A stretch of DNA of 64,000 nucleotides, from NCBI GenBank assembly GCA_037389465.1, contig JAZARR010000230.1, positions 3,100,001-3,164,000 on the forward strand, in the 5' to 3' direction. The stretch is from Baylisascaris procyonis. Its lineage: Eukaryota; Nematoda; Chromadorea; Rhabditida; Ascarididae. The position numbers and the translations under genes are program-made. This document shows, piece by piece, positions 37,468 through 51,788 of the stretch. The notes under the pieces were generated by a model. The model was not told the DNA's origin and made no database searches. It worked only from the letters and a program-made list of their open reading frames with translations. Positions within the stretch are counted from its first letter, which is position 1; each line of letters starts with the position of its first letter.

Positions 37468-40400
37468 GTGAGTGATGATGAGAGTTTTATGTTGAAAAGA
37501 AATAGTATATATGCTTTCAAATGAGGGAATGTAACGGTGTATAATTGTTGGATTCAGAAACGCATTAGAATCGTTTATGCGTTACCTGCTTATGAATTAC
37601 CTATGATTGAAGTGTTCTCCAATATTCTTTGATCTACTTTGATTTATATTTATTGTTTATAAGTTCTCATCGGTGTTTTTCTCAATTTTTTTTTTTTACG
37701 AAACGTGACAAATATGAAAATCTATACATATGCGATATGCAACTTTGAAAGTAATAAGGTTTTTATGTGCATATTTAATATTTTCTTTTGTTTGAGCATT
37801 TTTCTTTCCAACATTTTAATGGTAAATATTTCTGTTTGTAACGTTACTACTTTTTCTAACGTTTTTTTTTCACTTTACTTTGATGGAAATATGAAAAATT
37901 TAAAGGCAAAAGGAGGGAGAAAGGAGGGAAATAAAGAGTATTTTTATATTATTCATTGTTATTTTTTGTGGTGAAAAATATGTGCTGTTGATTCGTTGAT
38001 TCGTATTTTTAATGTCATTTTTTCCACATATTACGCTGTGCGTTGAATGTTTTTTTTTTTTATGTTGAATGTTTAAACAAAAAAATATTTTCTATTGGTG
38101 CGATAAGCCTATTTAGCGAAATGCTTTATTCTGCATCGGTGCAATATAGCACTTATTTTTATTCACCTATATTTTCGCATACTTTAGGGACATTGTGCAA
38201 CGATCAGTGTTTTTTATTTCGAAAGTTTTATGGAAGAATATTCAAAACCCGATTGAATTTTGCTTCAAAGGTGGTCGCGTTTATACTTCTTGCTTCTAAC
38301 GATGGAAGTTTGTTCGAATCCTCGTTTATTACCCTCTCCCCCTCTCCCTTTTACCAATCATCACGTCCCCTTCGACCCCGAAATGAGTTGATGTTACAAT
38401 ACGGTGCAGCATTAATTGTGGAGTAGCGGACCTCTGACTTTCTGGATATTGGCGAAACGAAACATACGACGAAATCGCAGTCTGCCATTTTGCGGGGATT
38501 GAGTTAACAGTGGTCCATTCGGTCTCATGTTATACTTTTTCATAGCTGCTGCTAATAAATACTGTAGTTTTAGTGGAATTAACGAAGTGTTATTTTATCT
38601 CTTGAAATAAAACATAAGGACTATAGACAATTTACGGTAAATTAGCAACTCAGTAAGTTGCATGTTAAAATATTTGGTGGTTTTTCAGATTTTAAGTTGA
38701 ATGCGAATTGAATATAACAAACTTCATGTAATCTATTAAGTCTGTTAATAGCATCAACAACTGTTAAATTATATCATTTAGAAGAATTGCACATATTGCT
38801 GAGCTTTACAGCAAGAAACGGCATAGTGAATTGGCAGCAACGATAAGCAGTTTGATAGTTAAAATGCGGTCTTCTTTCGTCTAAAGGTGTTGGGGTTTGG
38901 TGCACGTAGACGACGTGCTACTGCTAAGACGTTGCAGAGGAGATGCAATTTAAGCTAAAGCCATATGGAGATCGGCTGAACCTATTTCCTGTTGGGGTGA
39001 AGTTTTCTCTTCGACTGTGACAAGATCTAATTCAAACTCTGCATTGAGAGTTAATATTCAGTTATTTCCGGTCAGATAGGTAGTTGTCGCTATCAGTTCT
39101 GAATGACAGCTGCGGTGTGCTTATCTGTGTTTTTTGCATTCGAAAGAAAATATGACTTCGTGTCCTCTCTTTTCTCTCTTTCCCACTCTTTGCTCTCTAT
39201 CAATATATTTATTGATGTATGTTTACTTCTGAAGATTGTTGTGAGTGGATATTAATGTGATGTATTGCTGAATTCGAATCGCTTAAATAACGAAATGATT
39301 TATTTACTTATTTTCCATTTACTTTTTTTAGTTATTTTAAAGTCTCACAAAGAGGAAAACACAGGTAGGAGTATATGAATACAAACATATAAATATATTT
39401 TTAAAGTTTTTTTCTCTTTTGCTAATCCAATAGTGAATGTTGAAACGTTCCAAAATTCTAGACACTGCTCATGAAATGCGCTTATTGGATGTCGATGATT
39501 CATGACGCTAAAACAGGTGTTTCGTAATGAAAACAGTGAGATGATTACACTAAACTTGCCTTTTTTTTTCGATAACTGCAGTTTGTTATCTCAATTTTTA
39601 TGAGGTTATCATGAAAGCAAATACCTCTTTTGCTTATACCGTTAGAATGCTTCTTTTAGAGTATTTATCTCTGTATAGTTCAATCTCATCGTTTATGCCA
39701 CTTCCCACTCTCTCCTCTTCCCCTTCCGTTTTGTTTAATATCTCTAAGGCATTATCGCCGTAAAAGTTGTTACACCTTCCAAGAAAGTGCTTTCTCGCAG
39801 TTGTTACCTTTTGCAGATTCAAAATTGCTCATGTTTAGACGTTTTATACATTTTTGATGATCTGAAATCGGCACTTAGTTTGTGTAAATAGAGGCAGAGG
39901 ATATATAATAACAGAAATGTAGTGCACGAGTATTCGTCGCCTTCCCTCCTCTTACTCGCCTGTTTATTTCTGAAAAATTGGTTTAATATAGCTGATTATG
40001 AGATGAACACTTCGTTTATCGGTAGCGGTTTTATCCTCAAATATTTCAAATCTAATCCACATTTTTCGAAACTCTCTTACTAGGAAATGGTTTGAACATG
40101 CAAATATGAAATGCAATGAAAGCAAATAATGTTTTTATGATCAACAAGACAATGAGGGTTACGTTATTTAAGGTGAACATTTCTAGAAGATATTCTAGTG
40201 TTGTAAGCGCCTCATCAAAGGAAATTTCTCATGCAAGGATAAAATGGCACTAAACGACAACGGGAAAGCGATACGTTGTTGTCACAGTCAGCATGAGAAG
40301 TGGACGATGGATTTCCGTTTCTGATTAAGTAATTGAGTTGTAAGTTAATGCTGTTTAGTTGTTCTTCAATATCACTACCAATTGGCCATCGAAAGTGCTA

Positions 40401-41982
40401 CATAATTCAGAAGCTGTTGTTGAGTGATTGCAGTTCACCATAAAATAAACTGAAAGCATGCACACGCATACACCATCGGCAGCAATATTATTGACAAACG
40501 ACTGGTGCGAGCGGCGGCCGCATGCAGCCAGTAGCCAGCCGCACGTGTGGGTTACATGTCACAACGCGTCGCGTGTTGCCATCTCATCATCGCAAAGTGT
40601 TGCGGTTATTCGAAGCACATTCCACGATTTTTTTTATTTGATCATCGATGTGGTGGGATCGTTGAAGGCATATTTATTTGATCACCGCTCATTCGCCTTA
40701 TTTCTCTCTTTTTTTTCAAGAAACAAGAAAAATACATCCAGTGACGGTGTGTTGTACTTTTATTTTATGGTTCCAACGAAGAGCTTATTTATTGTGTGGG
40801 CGGATATGTTATAGGTATTTGGTGAATTTCCATATCCGAGATCGAGAGTGTCGAAAGCTGACCGACGTAATTTACGCGATAGCTGGAATTCCTATACCGA
40901 GTTTCCAACTGATTCATCCGTCGACTTCAGAAAGTCGTTGAAATTTAAAAGGTGTCATAGAAAGAAGTGAATCCCGTTTATGCACATGTTTTATTATTTG
41001 TTGACAAGTTATGAAGCCGCTTAATTTCATTATCACACTTGCAAAAAATGCGTATCGTGCCGATCGTATGGTGTTTTTTCCCATTTATTTTCCTAACTTT
41101 TCCGGTCTGTGAATGCATCAAATTTTAGCATTTTGTTTCTCACTTCCACTTAATATGCATATTTTGTGATTGATTTGTGTATAAGCTTATACGAGAATAT
41201 TGCGTGCCTTTTTTCCGTGTTTTAGTCAACTGCGGCAATATGGTAGGTGTTGTTTTGTTTCTGTCTTCTTTTCACCTCCATTTTACCTTCCAGTTCGGGT
41301 GGAAATGCTACATTTTTATCGTGGACCTTTATTTACCAAATTTGCCGAAAGAAGCCCCCAGCAGTTTGTCTGATTTTCCAACAATCTAACAGGGTTCTTT
41401 CGCTTATGCTCAAATCCATCTTCTGCTAATCCCCCCTCCCCTCCTCCCACCTCTCTTTCACCTTCTCTACCATGCCAAGAGAACCTGGGATTGCTTTTGT
41501 AGGAAGCAGCTCACCTGTTGGAAGATACGAGATTCTTTATAGTTTTTTGCAAATGTTACATGGGTCTGCTGTGCTCATGTTAAATTCATCACTCTGCAGG
41601 ATAGTTGGGGTAAATGAAAAAAAAAGACAGAAATGAGCATCCAAGTTTTGATAGAGATCATTTGTGTGGTTTTATCGGACGAATGATGCGTTTTGCTTAT
41701 TGGCAGACAGCGGAGTAGAATAACTATCTAGTCGGGCTGATTGGATCATAAATGTGCATGTGAGACTGAAACGACGTTCTGAAAGAGAGGTGGGGTGGAA
41801 ATTGAAGATTATCACTGAAATCCTTAGAACTCACTGATCTAACTCATATTTGTTACGCATAATCCGTGATATAAACTCGTTATTTTGCATATACAATGGC
41901 GGAACTTTGGAATTGTGTGATAGATTTCGTAAAAAAGTTGTTATAGATAGGGCGCTTGGGTGGCACATAATAAAGGTGCAAG

Positions 41983-44386
41983 ATGGGAGCGGCAGCGTCT
42001 GGAGCACAGGCGCAGATGCAAACCGAGCACGATCCGAACGCCGCGTTCCCCTGGTGGGTTCGTCTTTTGGCAAAAGGACTTGGCATACTTGGCGGTTTCA
42101 TTGCGATCTTCTTCGCCGTGCTTGGTTTCCTTTCATTTTCGGCTACCTGTATTATCGCCGTTTTATTACAGTTGTGAGTTTTTTACAGTTTCTTGCTTTT
42201 GGTAAAAATAGCGGCGATTCGTTTATGCATTTTCACTTTTTACTCAGTAAGGGTTCGCTTATATAATGTACGCATTTCCACATAATATGCACAGTATCTC
42301 GGTATTATGTTTTGCATGTATCATTTGTGCTTCTACAGGGCACTTTCCGTTTCCCACATGTAGAGGGGGGTGAGTGATTTTCATGTTGAGTATTCATGTT
42401 GGGATTATGTGGGATTTATACTGATATAATTGAGGGGCTTCGGCGGTCCTTTCTGAGATAGTGTGAAATTTATTCGTATTTAATTAAGCGGACTATGTAT
42501 GCAGAGAGCAAAAAAACACTGGTCATTAGTCGGTTTGCAGCCTCAGAAATGGAGGTATTCCCTAGTAAAGTGGATCCGCGTACACGAATAGTCGTTATGA
42601 AAATGTTAAAGATAAGCCATAATTCGCTTGTGCAAATTGATTATGGTTTGGGTGATTTTGTATCGCATTCTTATATCATCGGAATTTTTCAGAGCATTTG
42701 GATTGTTGATAGTAGCGTTGGAGGCACCGTTCTGTTGTATGTTCATCGATTTTATAGAAAAAATAGCCGTCTTTTCGGAGTCACGAAAGCATTGGCAGAA
42801 GGCTTTAATCTATTGCGTGTAAGTGAATTTCACCGTTATTGCTTGCCTCTTGTTGCAGAGAATTGTTGCATTGCTTCGTCGTATTGCATACAAGTGGCAA
42901 TACCTAGATATTATTGCCGAAATTCACTGTGAAATACATTGCTCTATGAGTCCTGGATTGCTTAAGCATGAGTATTTTGAAACTTCAATAAGATTTGTTT
43001 ATTTATTGATGCAGAATTTCTACTTATAAAGCAATCATAAGCGTGCGGTGAAGATGTTTTAATTATTTAGGTTTGAATGTGCATGACGATGGTTTCATGG
43101 ATCGAAATAGTGTGCACATCAAATGATTTTATTCAACTCCTAAAACATTCACAATGCTCCAGTCGTGCTCCACAAATCATAGTGTTTTCCCTTCCCGTTA
43201 TCTATCTCTTCCTAATGATTCTACAGGTTTCAGTCCAGGAATGAAGAACCTAAGCGATGGACAAGACATGAATTGTATGAAACACGGGTATAGTTGATAA
43301 GAGTGTGTGATTGGAGTGGGATATGTGATCGTTGAAATGAGTTGCTAGATTCGAGTTCATTCACAAATGCAATATTTACTCCCAATTAAGTGACCATGAA
43401 ATAGTACATCCAACTGAGCATTTCCTAACATCACAAATGTGGATAGTGGCAATATTCATCGGTTATTCCCATTCGAAAATTTTGTCATTCTGTAGACAGT
43501 TGATGGTGTTGAGGCGATAGTTCCTTTTCAGTCATTATCGATCACCGTTCCATTTTTTGCAGTAATGACCGGCTTTACCCGTTTAAATGATTCAGTATTA
43601 GCTCGTTTGTAATTTTTCAGTTGTTTTTCAACTCGATTAGATCCACATAAGTCACCATTTGATTGTACTATTTAGTGTTCATCAAATATTATGCAGTAAC
43701 CTACTATTTATTTTTTATTCGCAAGTTATACGCCCACGCAATTTCACCACGCTAATATCATAGCTTATAGTTTGACGCTCCATTCTGTTGGTATTGAAAG
43801 CGACCCATTACATTTCACTTTTGAGAATGTTTTGTGAGAAGAAAAGGAAATGAGTGCGGTGATACTGACTGGGCACTGACGCAATTCCCTTGTTGCCGCC
43901 ATTGAAATGGCTTTGTAATCAGGCGAAATAGAAGTAATTGTGAGACCCAAATAGAAAACAGAAAAGATATTTTCATAGTTGGGCCACATGAAAGCTGAAC
44001 CGTGGAATATATATAAAATATTCGCCGCCAGTATTCTCCTTCCTATCGTTTGTCACTTCCTACTGATGAGCTGAAACGCCGACTGTGATGATGCGAGTTG
44101 AAGACTGTGTTTTAAAGCGAATCCGCCTTTTGCAGTTGATATACAAAATGAATTAAGGTGGTTTCGTATTTGCAGAATGGGCGTGATACCGATTCTCATG
44201 TGCCCTGAATTGAACACTATTCTTGGAGGAGGTATGATATTTGCATCGGGCACCGTTTATGGCTTTATGGCACTCGGCAAAAAGGCAGACCTCTCGTCGA
44301 TGGGTGGTGCTGCAACCGATCCCGCTTGGAATGCGAATGTCAACCAGCAGACGCCCGCTTCATTTGGAAACCCGTCAATGGCGTAA
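41983..44386 (+). CDS. flower: Calcium channel flower homologue, complete, 3 exons
   Basis: Flower is a small tetraspan protein of synaptic vesicles and the plasma membrane. In Drosophila it supports Ca2+ uptake and endocytosis and marks cell fitness. Exons 41983-42173, 42693-42818 and 44176-44386 join in phase (2, then 2) to 175 aa, against 172 in human. Hydrophobic segments lie near residues 27-63, 64-82 and 110-140. The membrane motif LIVALEAPFCCMF keeps the acidic residue placed in the fly channel selectivity filter, and FASGTVYGFMALGKKADLS matches the family motif GTGVVYGMMALGKKA. The C-terminus, about 35 residues of A, N and P, is likely cytosolic. Splice sites are near consensus (GTGAGT, GTAAGT; TTTTTCAG, TTTGCAG). 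The first ATG follows ggtgcaag, so a trans-splice acceptor is possible. It is convergent with the DDAH-family gene 1.5 kb away. Confidence 0.95.
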
Positions 44387-45930
44387 TTAACGGCGTTCCT
44401 TGGTGATCTCTTCGCCGCCCACCTTGGTACCCCTTTCCTGTCATAGTGCTGTTTGCTTCGGCGTTATGAGTAAATGTTGGCACCACATTTTGTCTTGTAA
44501 TGAGGGCGTGGGAGGGAGACCTCGATAATGTAATCCATATGGGTTGCAGAATGCAATCCATAGGTATACTTTCAAGCTGCCGATGTGCAAAAGCAGCGTC
44601 ATTGAAGTGCATGTATCTACGAAGCAAGCAGTCACGCAATATTTGCTTCTCATTTGGCGGTGTTTTTCTTGCTTGATGCGTCTGTTTACGCAACTATCGG
44701 TTGTTTTAATAATTGCTGAATGTCATTAGACATGGCTAAATATGTCTTTTCATGTTCGAGATTCTTCGATGAATGTCACAGTTGAATGGATGTGGGAGTT
44801 GCAGATTTTAAACAAAAAGGCAAAAGCGCAGCGATGCAGTCTCGCTGTGCGCATGACTCATTCCGCCTTCCACTTATCATCCATTTCTTCTTTAAAAATG
44901 GGACGCGAAAAGAACATATCGCATCCTCCTAGGTCTTGAAGGAGAGTAGAGATGGCAGAGAGGGGAACCTTTTTCTATCGTTTATTGAAGTACTTAACTT
45001 ATTCATAATGACCATCTCTGGAGTGATTCTTCAAGTACATTTTAAAAAAATTAGATTACTTTGTGAAAAGCGGTGAAGAGTGGAGAAGAAGCACCCGAAT
45101 GTACAGAATAAACAGAAAGATCTTTTTATATGCGACGATAGTCTATCGTTGTGGATTATGATGGTACTATATTCCGATGCGTTCTGTAATAATTAACTTT
45201 TTTTTTGAGGATTTGTGTGAATTTATATGAGCGTTTATGCACATAACTATTCTAATTGAATTTTCTTTCATCGTTGATTAATTTATTTTCAAGCAACCTA
45301 TTTACTGTCATATAAAATAGCGATATTTTTTTGGTATCATCATATGGTACAAATGAAATGAAAAACATTCATCAGCGATAGCAGCAATCTCGTTTAAGAG
45401 AACAACAAAAAAATGCTTATGCAAATTTTATTTTATATGAGGATCATTTCTGCATGGGAAATAAAATATTTCTTCGACAATAAAGAGGGGAAGTGGATCT
45501 TATCGAGCAGAAATTACTTCGAAAGAACCTTTTTTTGCACTTCAGTATTGAATCCATTCTTGAGGATTTTAACCCAAGATAAAGCCAATCCAAATTCCCA
45601 AGCATCCATTATACCCTGACTATCTTAGTACGACATAGAGATGATATGGCAGCATAGTGCCCATTGGATGATCCGAACAACGCAAAAACAGCAGGGGATG
45701 TAAATAGAAAATATCAAATCAGCGTTATTACTTTGTTATTACTGTACTGTATCTAGTGATTAGTACTGTATTTGGTAATACTGTATTATGACATAAGCAA
45801 TGCCGCAATAAGAAGTGGCAATTGGATGACCGTAGCACAGCTTAGAGATAAACATAACACGATAGGTTATAAACGAATAATGAAGTGAATTTGATAGCAA
45901 GAAAAAAAAAATAGCGAAAGACTTGTCTTA
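44387..45930. other. Convergent 3' intergenic spacer (flower / DDAH family)
   Basis: It holds the 3' ends of two convergent genes and no supported exon. A plus-strand AATAAA at about 45109 is a possible but distant flower polyadenylation signal. A short tactgta-rich repeat lies at about 45725-45790. Confidence 0.45.
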
Positions 45931-48900
45931 TTACCACAATGACTTCATCGCTTTCATTTTCTTCACAAGCAGACAGAATCGAGTTACGGGATTACCGAGT
46001 TTAATGAGTTCACTCATCGTCACTCCCCATACTTGTAGTGGCTCTTGTAGTACTTGGAACTTCTGCAAAATATTCTTGAGTTGCGACAGTAATGAAAGCA
46101 TCAAAGAGTTCCAAGATTCCCCTCCCGACGTCTGTGGCACTGCGAATTTCCTGAAGTCCCACCCCCCCCCCCCTCCTTTCCCTTCCAACTTTTTTGAGAA
46201 ACTTTTAGTTATCCTTGGGGAAACTTGATGAGACTAACTTTCCCATGTGTTGTCGACTTGTGATGTTTTGGACCTCGCGCTCAGATTCTGCTCAACGAGG
46301 ATTCCCAAATCCAAAAGGTCTTTTCTTCTCGCAGCACAATAACATAAATTAAAATAGTTTTACTTTTTCTTCAATGTTGTTGCTGAATCGTAAGATTGGC
46401 TGATATTAATATATGGCTGAACTCAATAAAAAAAAAAGTTTGAGGACAAGTACTAACCATATCAGGTGTGTCCTGCCTATAGATGATATGGTCATTCACA
46501 TTGAAGCAGCTTACTGCCTCATCGTATTCCACGGTCAACGTTTTATATCGGAACGTCGCCTCACGTTCGATGCGCTGCAATTCAAAGTCGTAATGCCAGC
46601 TTTATACACTTATCTGAGCCGTAATACTGCACCGCTAATATACAATAATAATGCATATTAAATACTGTACAAGGCTGCGCAATTGTCTCGATATTAGATA
46701 ATATTATACCACGAGCAAATGCAGTTGTTTGTTGTCATACGATGGATAAGGCCTCCATGCATAAAAAAACGAAATCAAATCAGCAATGTCACTAATGATT
46801 AGACCCGTTTTTCATATACTTTAAACGATTATTAATTGGTCGTTCAAGTAGGTCTACTTTGCAAGTTTTTTGAATGGGTCTTATTACCCCAAAAGTATAC
46901 CTGTGCCAGTATTATAGAGATACAACTGATGCTAACTAGATCATGCTGCATTTTTGTTCAAAATTCCTGATAGAAAATTATGAAACTGACCTAAGTAGCG
47001 GTCATTAACATAAACACATTGATCAATAACATTAACTGTCCATCACTCGTTCTACTTGGTGAACGGAGAGGGACAGAGGAGGAAAAAAAGAATATCTGAG
47101 GAGGGGAGGAAGAACCGAAAAAGATAAGGAGAAGCAAGAAAATAATATGAAAGTTAACCAGGCACAATGAAAATGGTTTAACCTTGTTGATAGCAGATGA
47201 AATGGTAGCGTATTTTTTAGAGATTCAAAAACTAAGAAAGATGAAAGCATTTGAGGTTTAGACGTTAGACAACCATCAACTATTCTTGATTTTTCGGCTG
47301 TCATATTTGAGCTTTCATGAACAAACATCGTGAGCATAAATGAGTGAAAAATACCTGTAAGACGAGTTTTGCTTCTTTAGAACTGCCAACTGCGAGCACT
47401 TCTGTCGAAACAAGTGAGACGTAATGCTTAAGCGGATCACTACCTGGTAGTGCTATCGGGATAACCGCCAAATCCGAAAACGTTCGACCAACGACCTACA
47501 ATCTTCATACTTATTTATATACACTTACAATTCACAAATATATTGCTGCAAAGATAGAAAGTCGATCTATCTTTAATTATAACAATATTTATATGATTGT
47601 AGGCGTAATAAAGATTTATATTAAAGTATCCAAGAAGAACGAGAAAAGAACTGACCATTGCGCCCTCCATATTGGTGCCATTTTTGCGAGTGCCAACAAA
47701 GATCTCTTTGCCTGTGAATAACACATCGCTACCTTCAAGCACTACAGGTTTACCATGATCGTTGGCTGGTGCCTCGACCACTTGCCACGACAACTCTTCC
47801 AACACAGAGGTGATCTCAAATATCCTCTTATTCTCAATCGCAAATATAAGCTACTCAGAAATATTCGGTATAAAGTATCGCCAAAATAAAAACATTGAAG
47901 GATATAGATAATTGGTTTGTCCATAATAAATCTCTTTACGCATTACCTGGCATATATGATTGGCGTTTTAGTTTACACCCTTGGGGCTGATATAAGAAAT
48001 AAGGTCCACTGAAAGCGCTCGTATCACCTCAAACAATTAAAGCACTTGCCTCAGGAAGCATGAGGTCGCGGATTAACCGAATGCGAATGATATTTTCACT
48101 TGCTCTCAGACAACATTGCTGCCTAGTATGTCAGAATTTAAATCCGCATCGAACAGTCACTATCAATGATGGACGATTTCGGAACCACATACCCCTTAGA
48201 AATTTATCTGCATAACCCGCCGCAGTTAAACCGATCGGTCGCTGAATAATTCTTATAACTCGGAGAAGTTAAACCAGTCATAGGAATGAATCTTTAAAGG
48301 AGTCTGGCGTTGGGGTCTCCATCACTAATGACTATCACGAACGTAGTTGCAGCCCAAATATGAAGCGTTGTATGCATATTAGCGATTATGCTTAAAAGCT
48401 TACTAATAATTAACTATATGAGAGAACGCATTTTAGAATAGAACCAACTTCTTGAATACGGCTGCCCGCCTTTTTGGGTCGTGTAATTAGAGCAGTACCG
48501 TTGATGACGACAGCAGCATCGTCGACGTAGAGACTTTGTTGGGTACAATCGTCTTGTGGTGATAACTCAACGACATCAACGCCTGCCTATAAGTACCAAT
48601 CCAAGTTTAAATCCATCTAAACAAAAGCTAGAAAATGAAACAACTGAACGATGAGGAGGAAAGACATTTCGAAGATAAGTGAATCTCGAGAAACGAAGAA
48701 AATAAAATATTTATCTATTTTAAAGCTTTCTATTCTTTAAACTTTGAAAAAAACATCACATGATCATTGCAGATTCTTCTCATCTAGTAAACCCATGCTA
48801 TATGATTTTTAATGTTACACTTCAAAATGCGTTCGTATGATTGGATTTTCTCATATAGTATTCACTTGAAAGTAAGTTTCTAATATTTACTCTTTACTGC

Positions 48901-49120
48901 TTAATTATTGATTATTTCTTAAAATAAAATGAATAAAAACGATAGATAAATTGTCAATGTCGACAATATGGTAAATAAAGTAAAATAAACAAACTTCACG
49001 AAGTGTTTCCGAGAGATCATCGAGTTGTTTGTTTGCAAGAACGAAATCGACGTTCGTCTTTTTATCGTCGAGTTTCACCGAATTGGGGATACGTACAACG
49101 ATTGCATGAGTGTATCGCAT
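45931..49120 (-). CDS. Dimethylarginine dimethylaminohydrolase family protein (DDAH-like), complete, 6 exons
   Basis: DDAH enzymes are cytosolic and hydrolyse asymmetric dimethylarginine to citrulline and dimethylamine. Exons in coding order are 48995-49120, 48449-48586, 47656-47826, 47355-47495, 46458-46574 and 45931-46062. All are multiples of 3 and in phase 0, giving 274 aa (human DDAH1 285). Family blocks are MRYTHAIVVRIP, LYVDDAAVVINGTALITRP, LEGSDVLFTGKEIFVGTRKN, LAVGSSKEAKLVL and VTMSELIKLGNPV. By alignment with human DDAH1 recalled from family knowledge, the catalytic His (GLHLKS) falls on Pro in DPLKHY, the substrate-binding Asp of LPDCVF falls on Gln, and the C-terminal catalytic Cys is displaced (VTRFCLLV). 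It may therefore have altered or no activity. Intron 2 holds a dispersed repeat. Confidence 0.88.
46162..46173 (+). repeat. Poly-C tract in the last intron of the DDAH-like gene
   Basis: A run of 12 C, so poly-G on the gene's own strand, about 100 bp upstream of the acceptor of the last exon. It is a simple tract with no assigned role. Confidence 0.8.
48195..48300 (+). repeat. Dispersed repeat copy in DDAH-like intron 2, related to about 19200-19285
   Basis: The segment tctgcataacccgccgcagttaaaccgatcggtcgctgaat resembles tttgcatattcagttggaattaaaccggtcggtcgtttatg upstream of MED14 exon 1, with taaaccg(a/g)tcggtcg nearly exact. A second half-repeat (aagttaaaccagtc) follows at about 48270. It has no coding capacity, and the element type is unknown. 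Confidence 0.5.
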
Positions 49121-51722
49121 TATGAGTCACTTCTAATCGACCTCTGCCTCCCCTCTCCTCGATGAATGGAAAACTATAAACTATGATCGATCATATGCGC
49201 TCTTCTATTGAATTAGATAGATCGGCGAGCATAAAAGCAGCAACAAATAAAGAGAATATTTAATGATATTATCTTTGTTTCATATATGACAATCATTCTT
49301 ATTAATTTTGATTTTTAATTGTTATAATTTTTAATTTGCGGATTTCAATGAGAATAAAACATTTCGTTGTCACCTTTGTGAACGTTAAATCATCCCTCAT
49401 ACTCAATTAAACATTACATCATCAGGCAACAGGTATGGTAAAAAGAAACAGTGATTTTGCAGATTTCTGTTGACGAATCAAAAAGGATACAACCAAACAC
49501 CGCAAAAAAGTCACATATGCTGTTATCAGCCAAAACCAACAGAACGGACAAAAGCGCCACATTGCTCAAATCACCTCGTATCATTTAAAAAGCTCTCTAT
49601 CAATAAAAGAATAACGTCAAAGAAAATAACAAATCTGTTACTAACGAATAGCTTATCTATCATCGAAGTCAGCGGATCATGACGAAACTTTACAAGTTTA
49701 GAGATCCTACGATCTCGAGAACGCTCTTTCCCAAAATAGTGGGAATGTGGGAATTTCCTGGCTAACATTGAAAATGAACCTCAATGAGTCGAGCACAACA
49801 GTGATATAACTCTAATAAATACGGTTCTGGTAAAACCTTCTCATAGTTGAATTGAAACCTGTTTGACCTGCAACTCATCGAAAATAAATGATAAATGAAT
49901 AGTTTTATATAAACTCAACCTTTGGTTAAAATTCGGAAATTTTACATAAATATTTGGCAGAAATGATAAAGTTTTCGATGTTTTTACAGCAGTGACAATG
50001 CAACGCACATATCTACGCATTACAGTTGAACCGCATCGTGGACTAAAATTCTAACAAAAAGTTCGGTCTTTAATCACCAATGGAAGAGAAAGGAGGAAGG
50101 CGTAATCACAAGTAATACTTGATGAGGAAGGATAATCCTGGAGGTGGCTATATGCTACTAGATTCGAAGAAGCGACTGCTTTCAGCTTACCTTGGCCCGC
50201 TTCCGGATTGAGGTCACGGTGACGCATAAGACATGCACATGGCCTGAACTATTTCCCCCACCTCCATTTCGGGTACTAGTTTGGTTAGAACGACGGCAAA
50301 ATTTCGCCAAATGAACCACTATGCCGGTTTATTTTTCATTCATTTGTCGTAGTGGAATACCATGAAAGAGCTACAACAACAGATCACTTGCACTTTTAAA
50401 GATCGTTTTGCATACAAGAGATGATACGAGGCACAACTAACAGGCCTGGACTAAATAAAGATGGAAGGGCCTTCTAGAAATTAAGCAATTGGCAAAACGC
50501 GCCAAACGAACTGGCACGATATGCGCTTTTGTAACTCACTCATCTAGCCAACTTGCCTTTTAAATTACCAACAAATAATAGACATGCGAAATAATGCCTT
50601 TATGTTTACTAAACCAGACTGTTTGCACAATTATAAAAGATCCATTTGTGCCCTTGTAAGCCGACTGATGCAAAATGCGTATCTCTTTTTGCAAAATCTT
50701 TTTCCATCTTCAAACGTTTGTCACTCACCTTTTCTATTTTCCACGAATCGATGGGTTGGCATACAAAGTCATACAACGCATACGACACACCCTATACTCA
50801 CTAAAATTTCCAAACTCGAACTTCAATGGTTATAAATGAAACTGTGAAATATGTGCAGACACAAACAAAGGCAGACGCAGACATACACATACAGACACCA
50901 CGTTCCCACATTGCACTTTCGCTTGCAAGCGCAAAGAAACACAATAAGAGCTTGTTGAGTTGCTTGCAAATTTGCAGATAAATCTAATGAAAACCCAAAA
51001 CAACTGCTGTTGAACTTCCATTCAATACAGCTATGCCGATCGGTGGACACTCGAAAATCCGACGGGTCGATTGATGGTCACTAATGAGAGTTTATGCGTT
51101 TGCTTGATTGAATTTTACACACGCAACTTTCATAAATGCTTCAAATAAAACCATATGTTTGAAATAGAACATAAGTGCTAATAAGACGATTCAAAACGAG
51201 CAATCACCGTCGATCTAACAATGCCGACAACTAAATGAAGATCGACAACCCGACGAACGACTCAGTCTCCTTGAGTGTTATTGGCAAAGCAGCGGGTCGA
51301 GCGATAGTCCGTTCGAGTGTCATGCAAAAGTTTTGCGGTTTAGACGCGAAACGAAAGGAAACTGGAAGATTGATTCTCTGGAATGACCGGAAAAGCCGAT
51401 ATTACATCTTTTAGGTATGTGATGACGTTGTGAACAGTGTACACGGCGTGTAGGAAGTTAAATTCTTCAACGATATGCATTCTAATGAAAGCATAAAAAT
51501 ACTTTCCTATATGGTGATAACGTGATAGTGCAAACGATTTGTTATCTGCACAATTCGTATATAACCACAGCTAACAGATGCATACGACGTGGCTAAGCAG
51601 TCAAACATACGAATAATTTCCCGATAAGCTGAAACTTGACTCAGGATACTTCAAGATGCTCAGTTAGGGACACAGGGGTCACATACTTGCTAAATATAAC
51701 AATGTTTTAAAGGTAACAAAGT

Positions 51723-51788
<66 letters not shown>

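Larger units (their letters stand above)
37073..41982. other. Intergenic spacer between MED14 and flower
   Basis: No supported gene. It contains T- and A-rich stretches (about 37690-38060) that create long but low-complexity open frames. A GC- and CpG-rich island at about 40500-40580, with NotI-like gcggccgc and a CACGTG E-box, could belong to an upstream promoter or 5' UTR exon of flower. Nothing else stands out. Confidence 0.45.

Noticed and set aside
38043..38426. 127-codon plus-strand open frame after MED14
   Set aside because: It is encoded largely by T-rich low-complexity DNA with no recognisable motif and no splice partner.
40458..40814. 118-codon plus-strand open frame upstream of flower
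   Set aside because: Only the first part lies in a GC-rich island, no family was recognised, and flower already has a complete model. It is noted only as a possible regulatory island.
50823..51050. Overlapping minus-strand open frames rich in V, C and L
   Set aside because: They come from a short CA/GT-rich low-complexity segment (repeated agacacaca-like motifs) and have no splice context.
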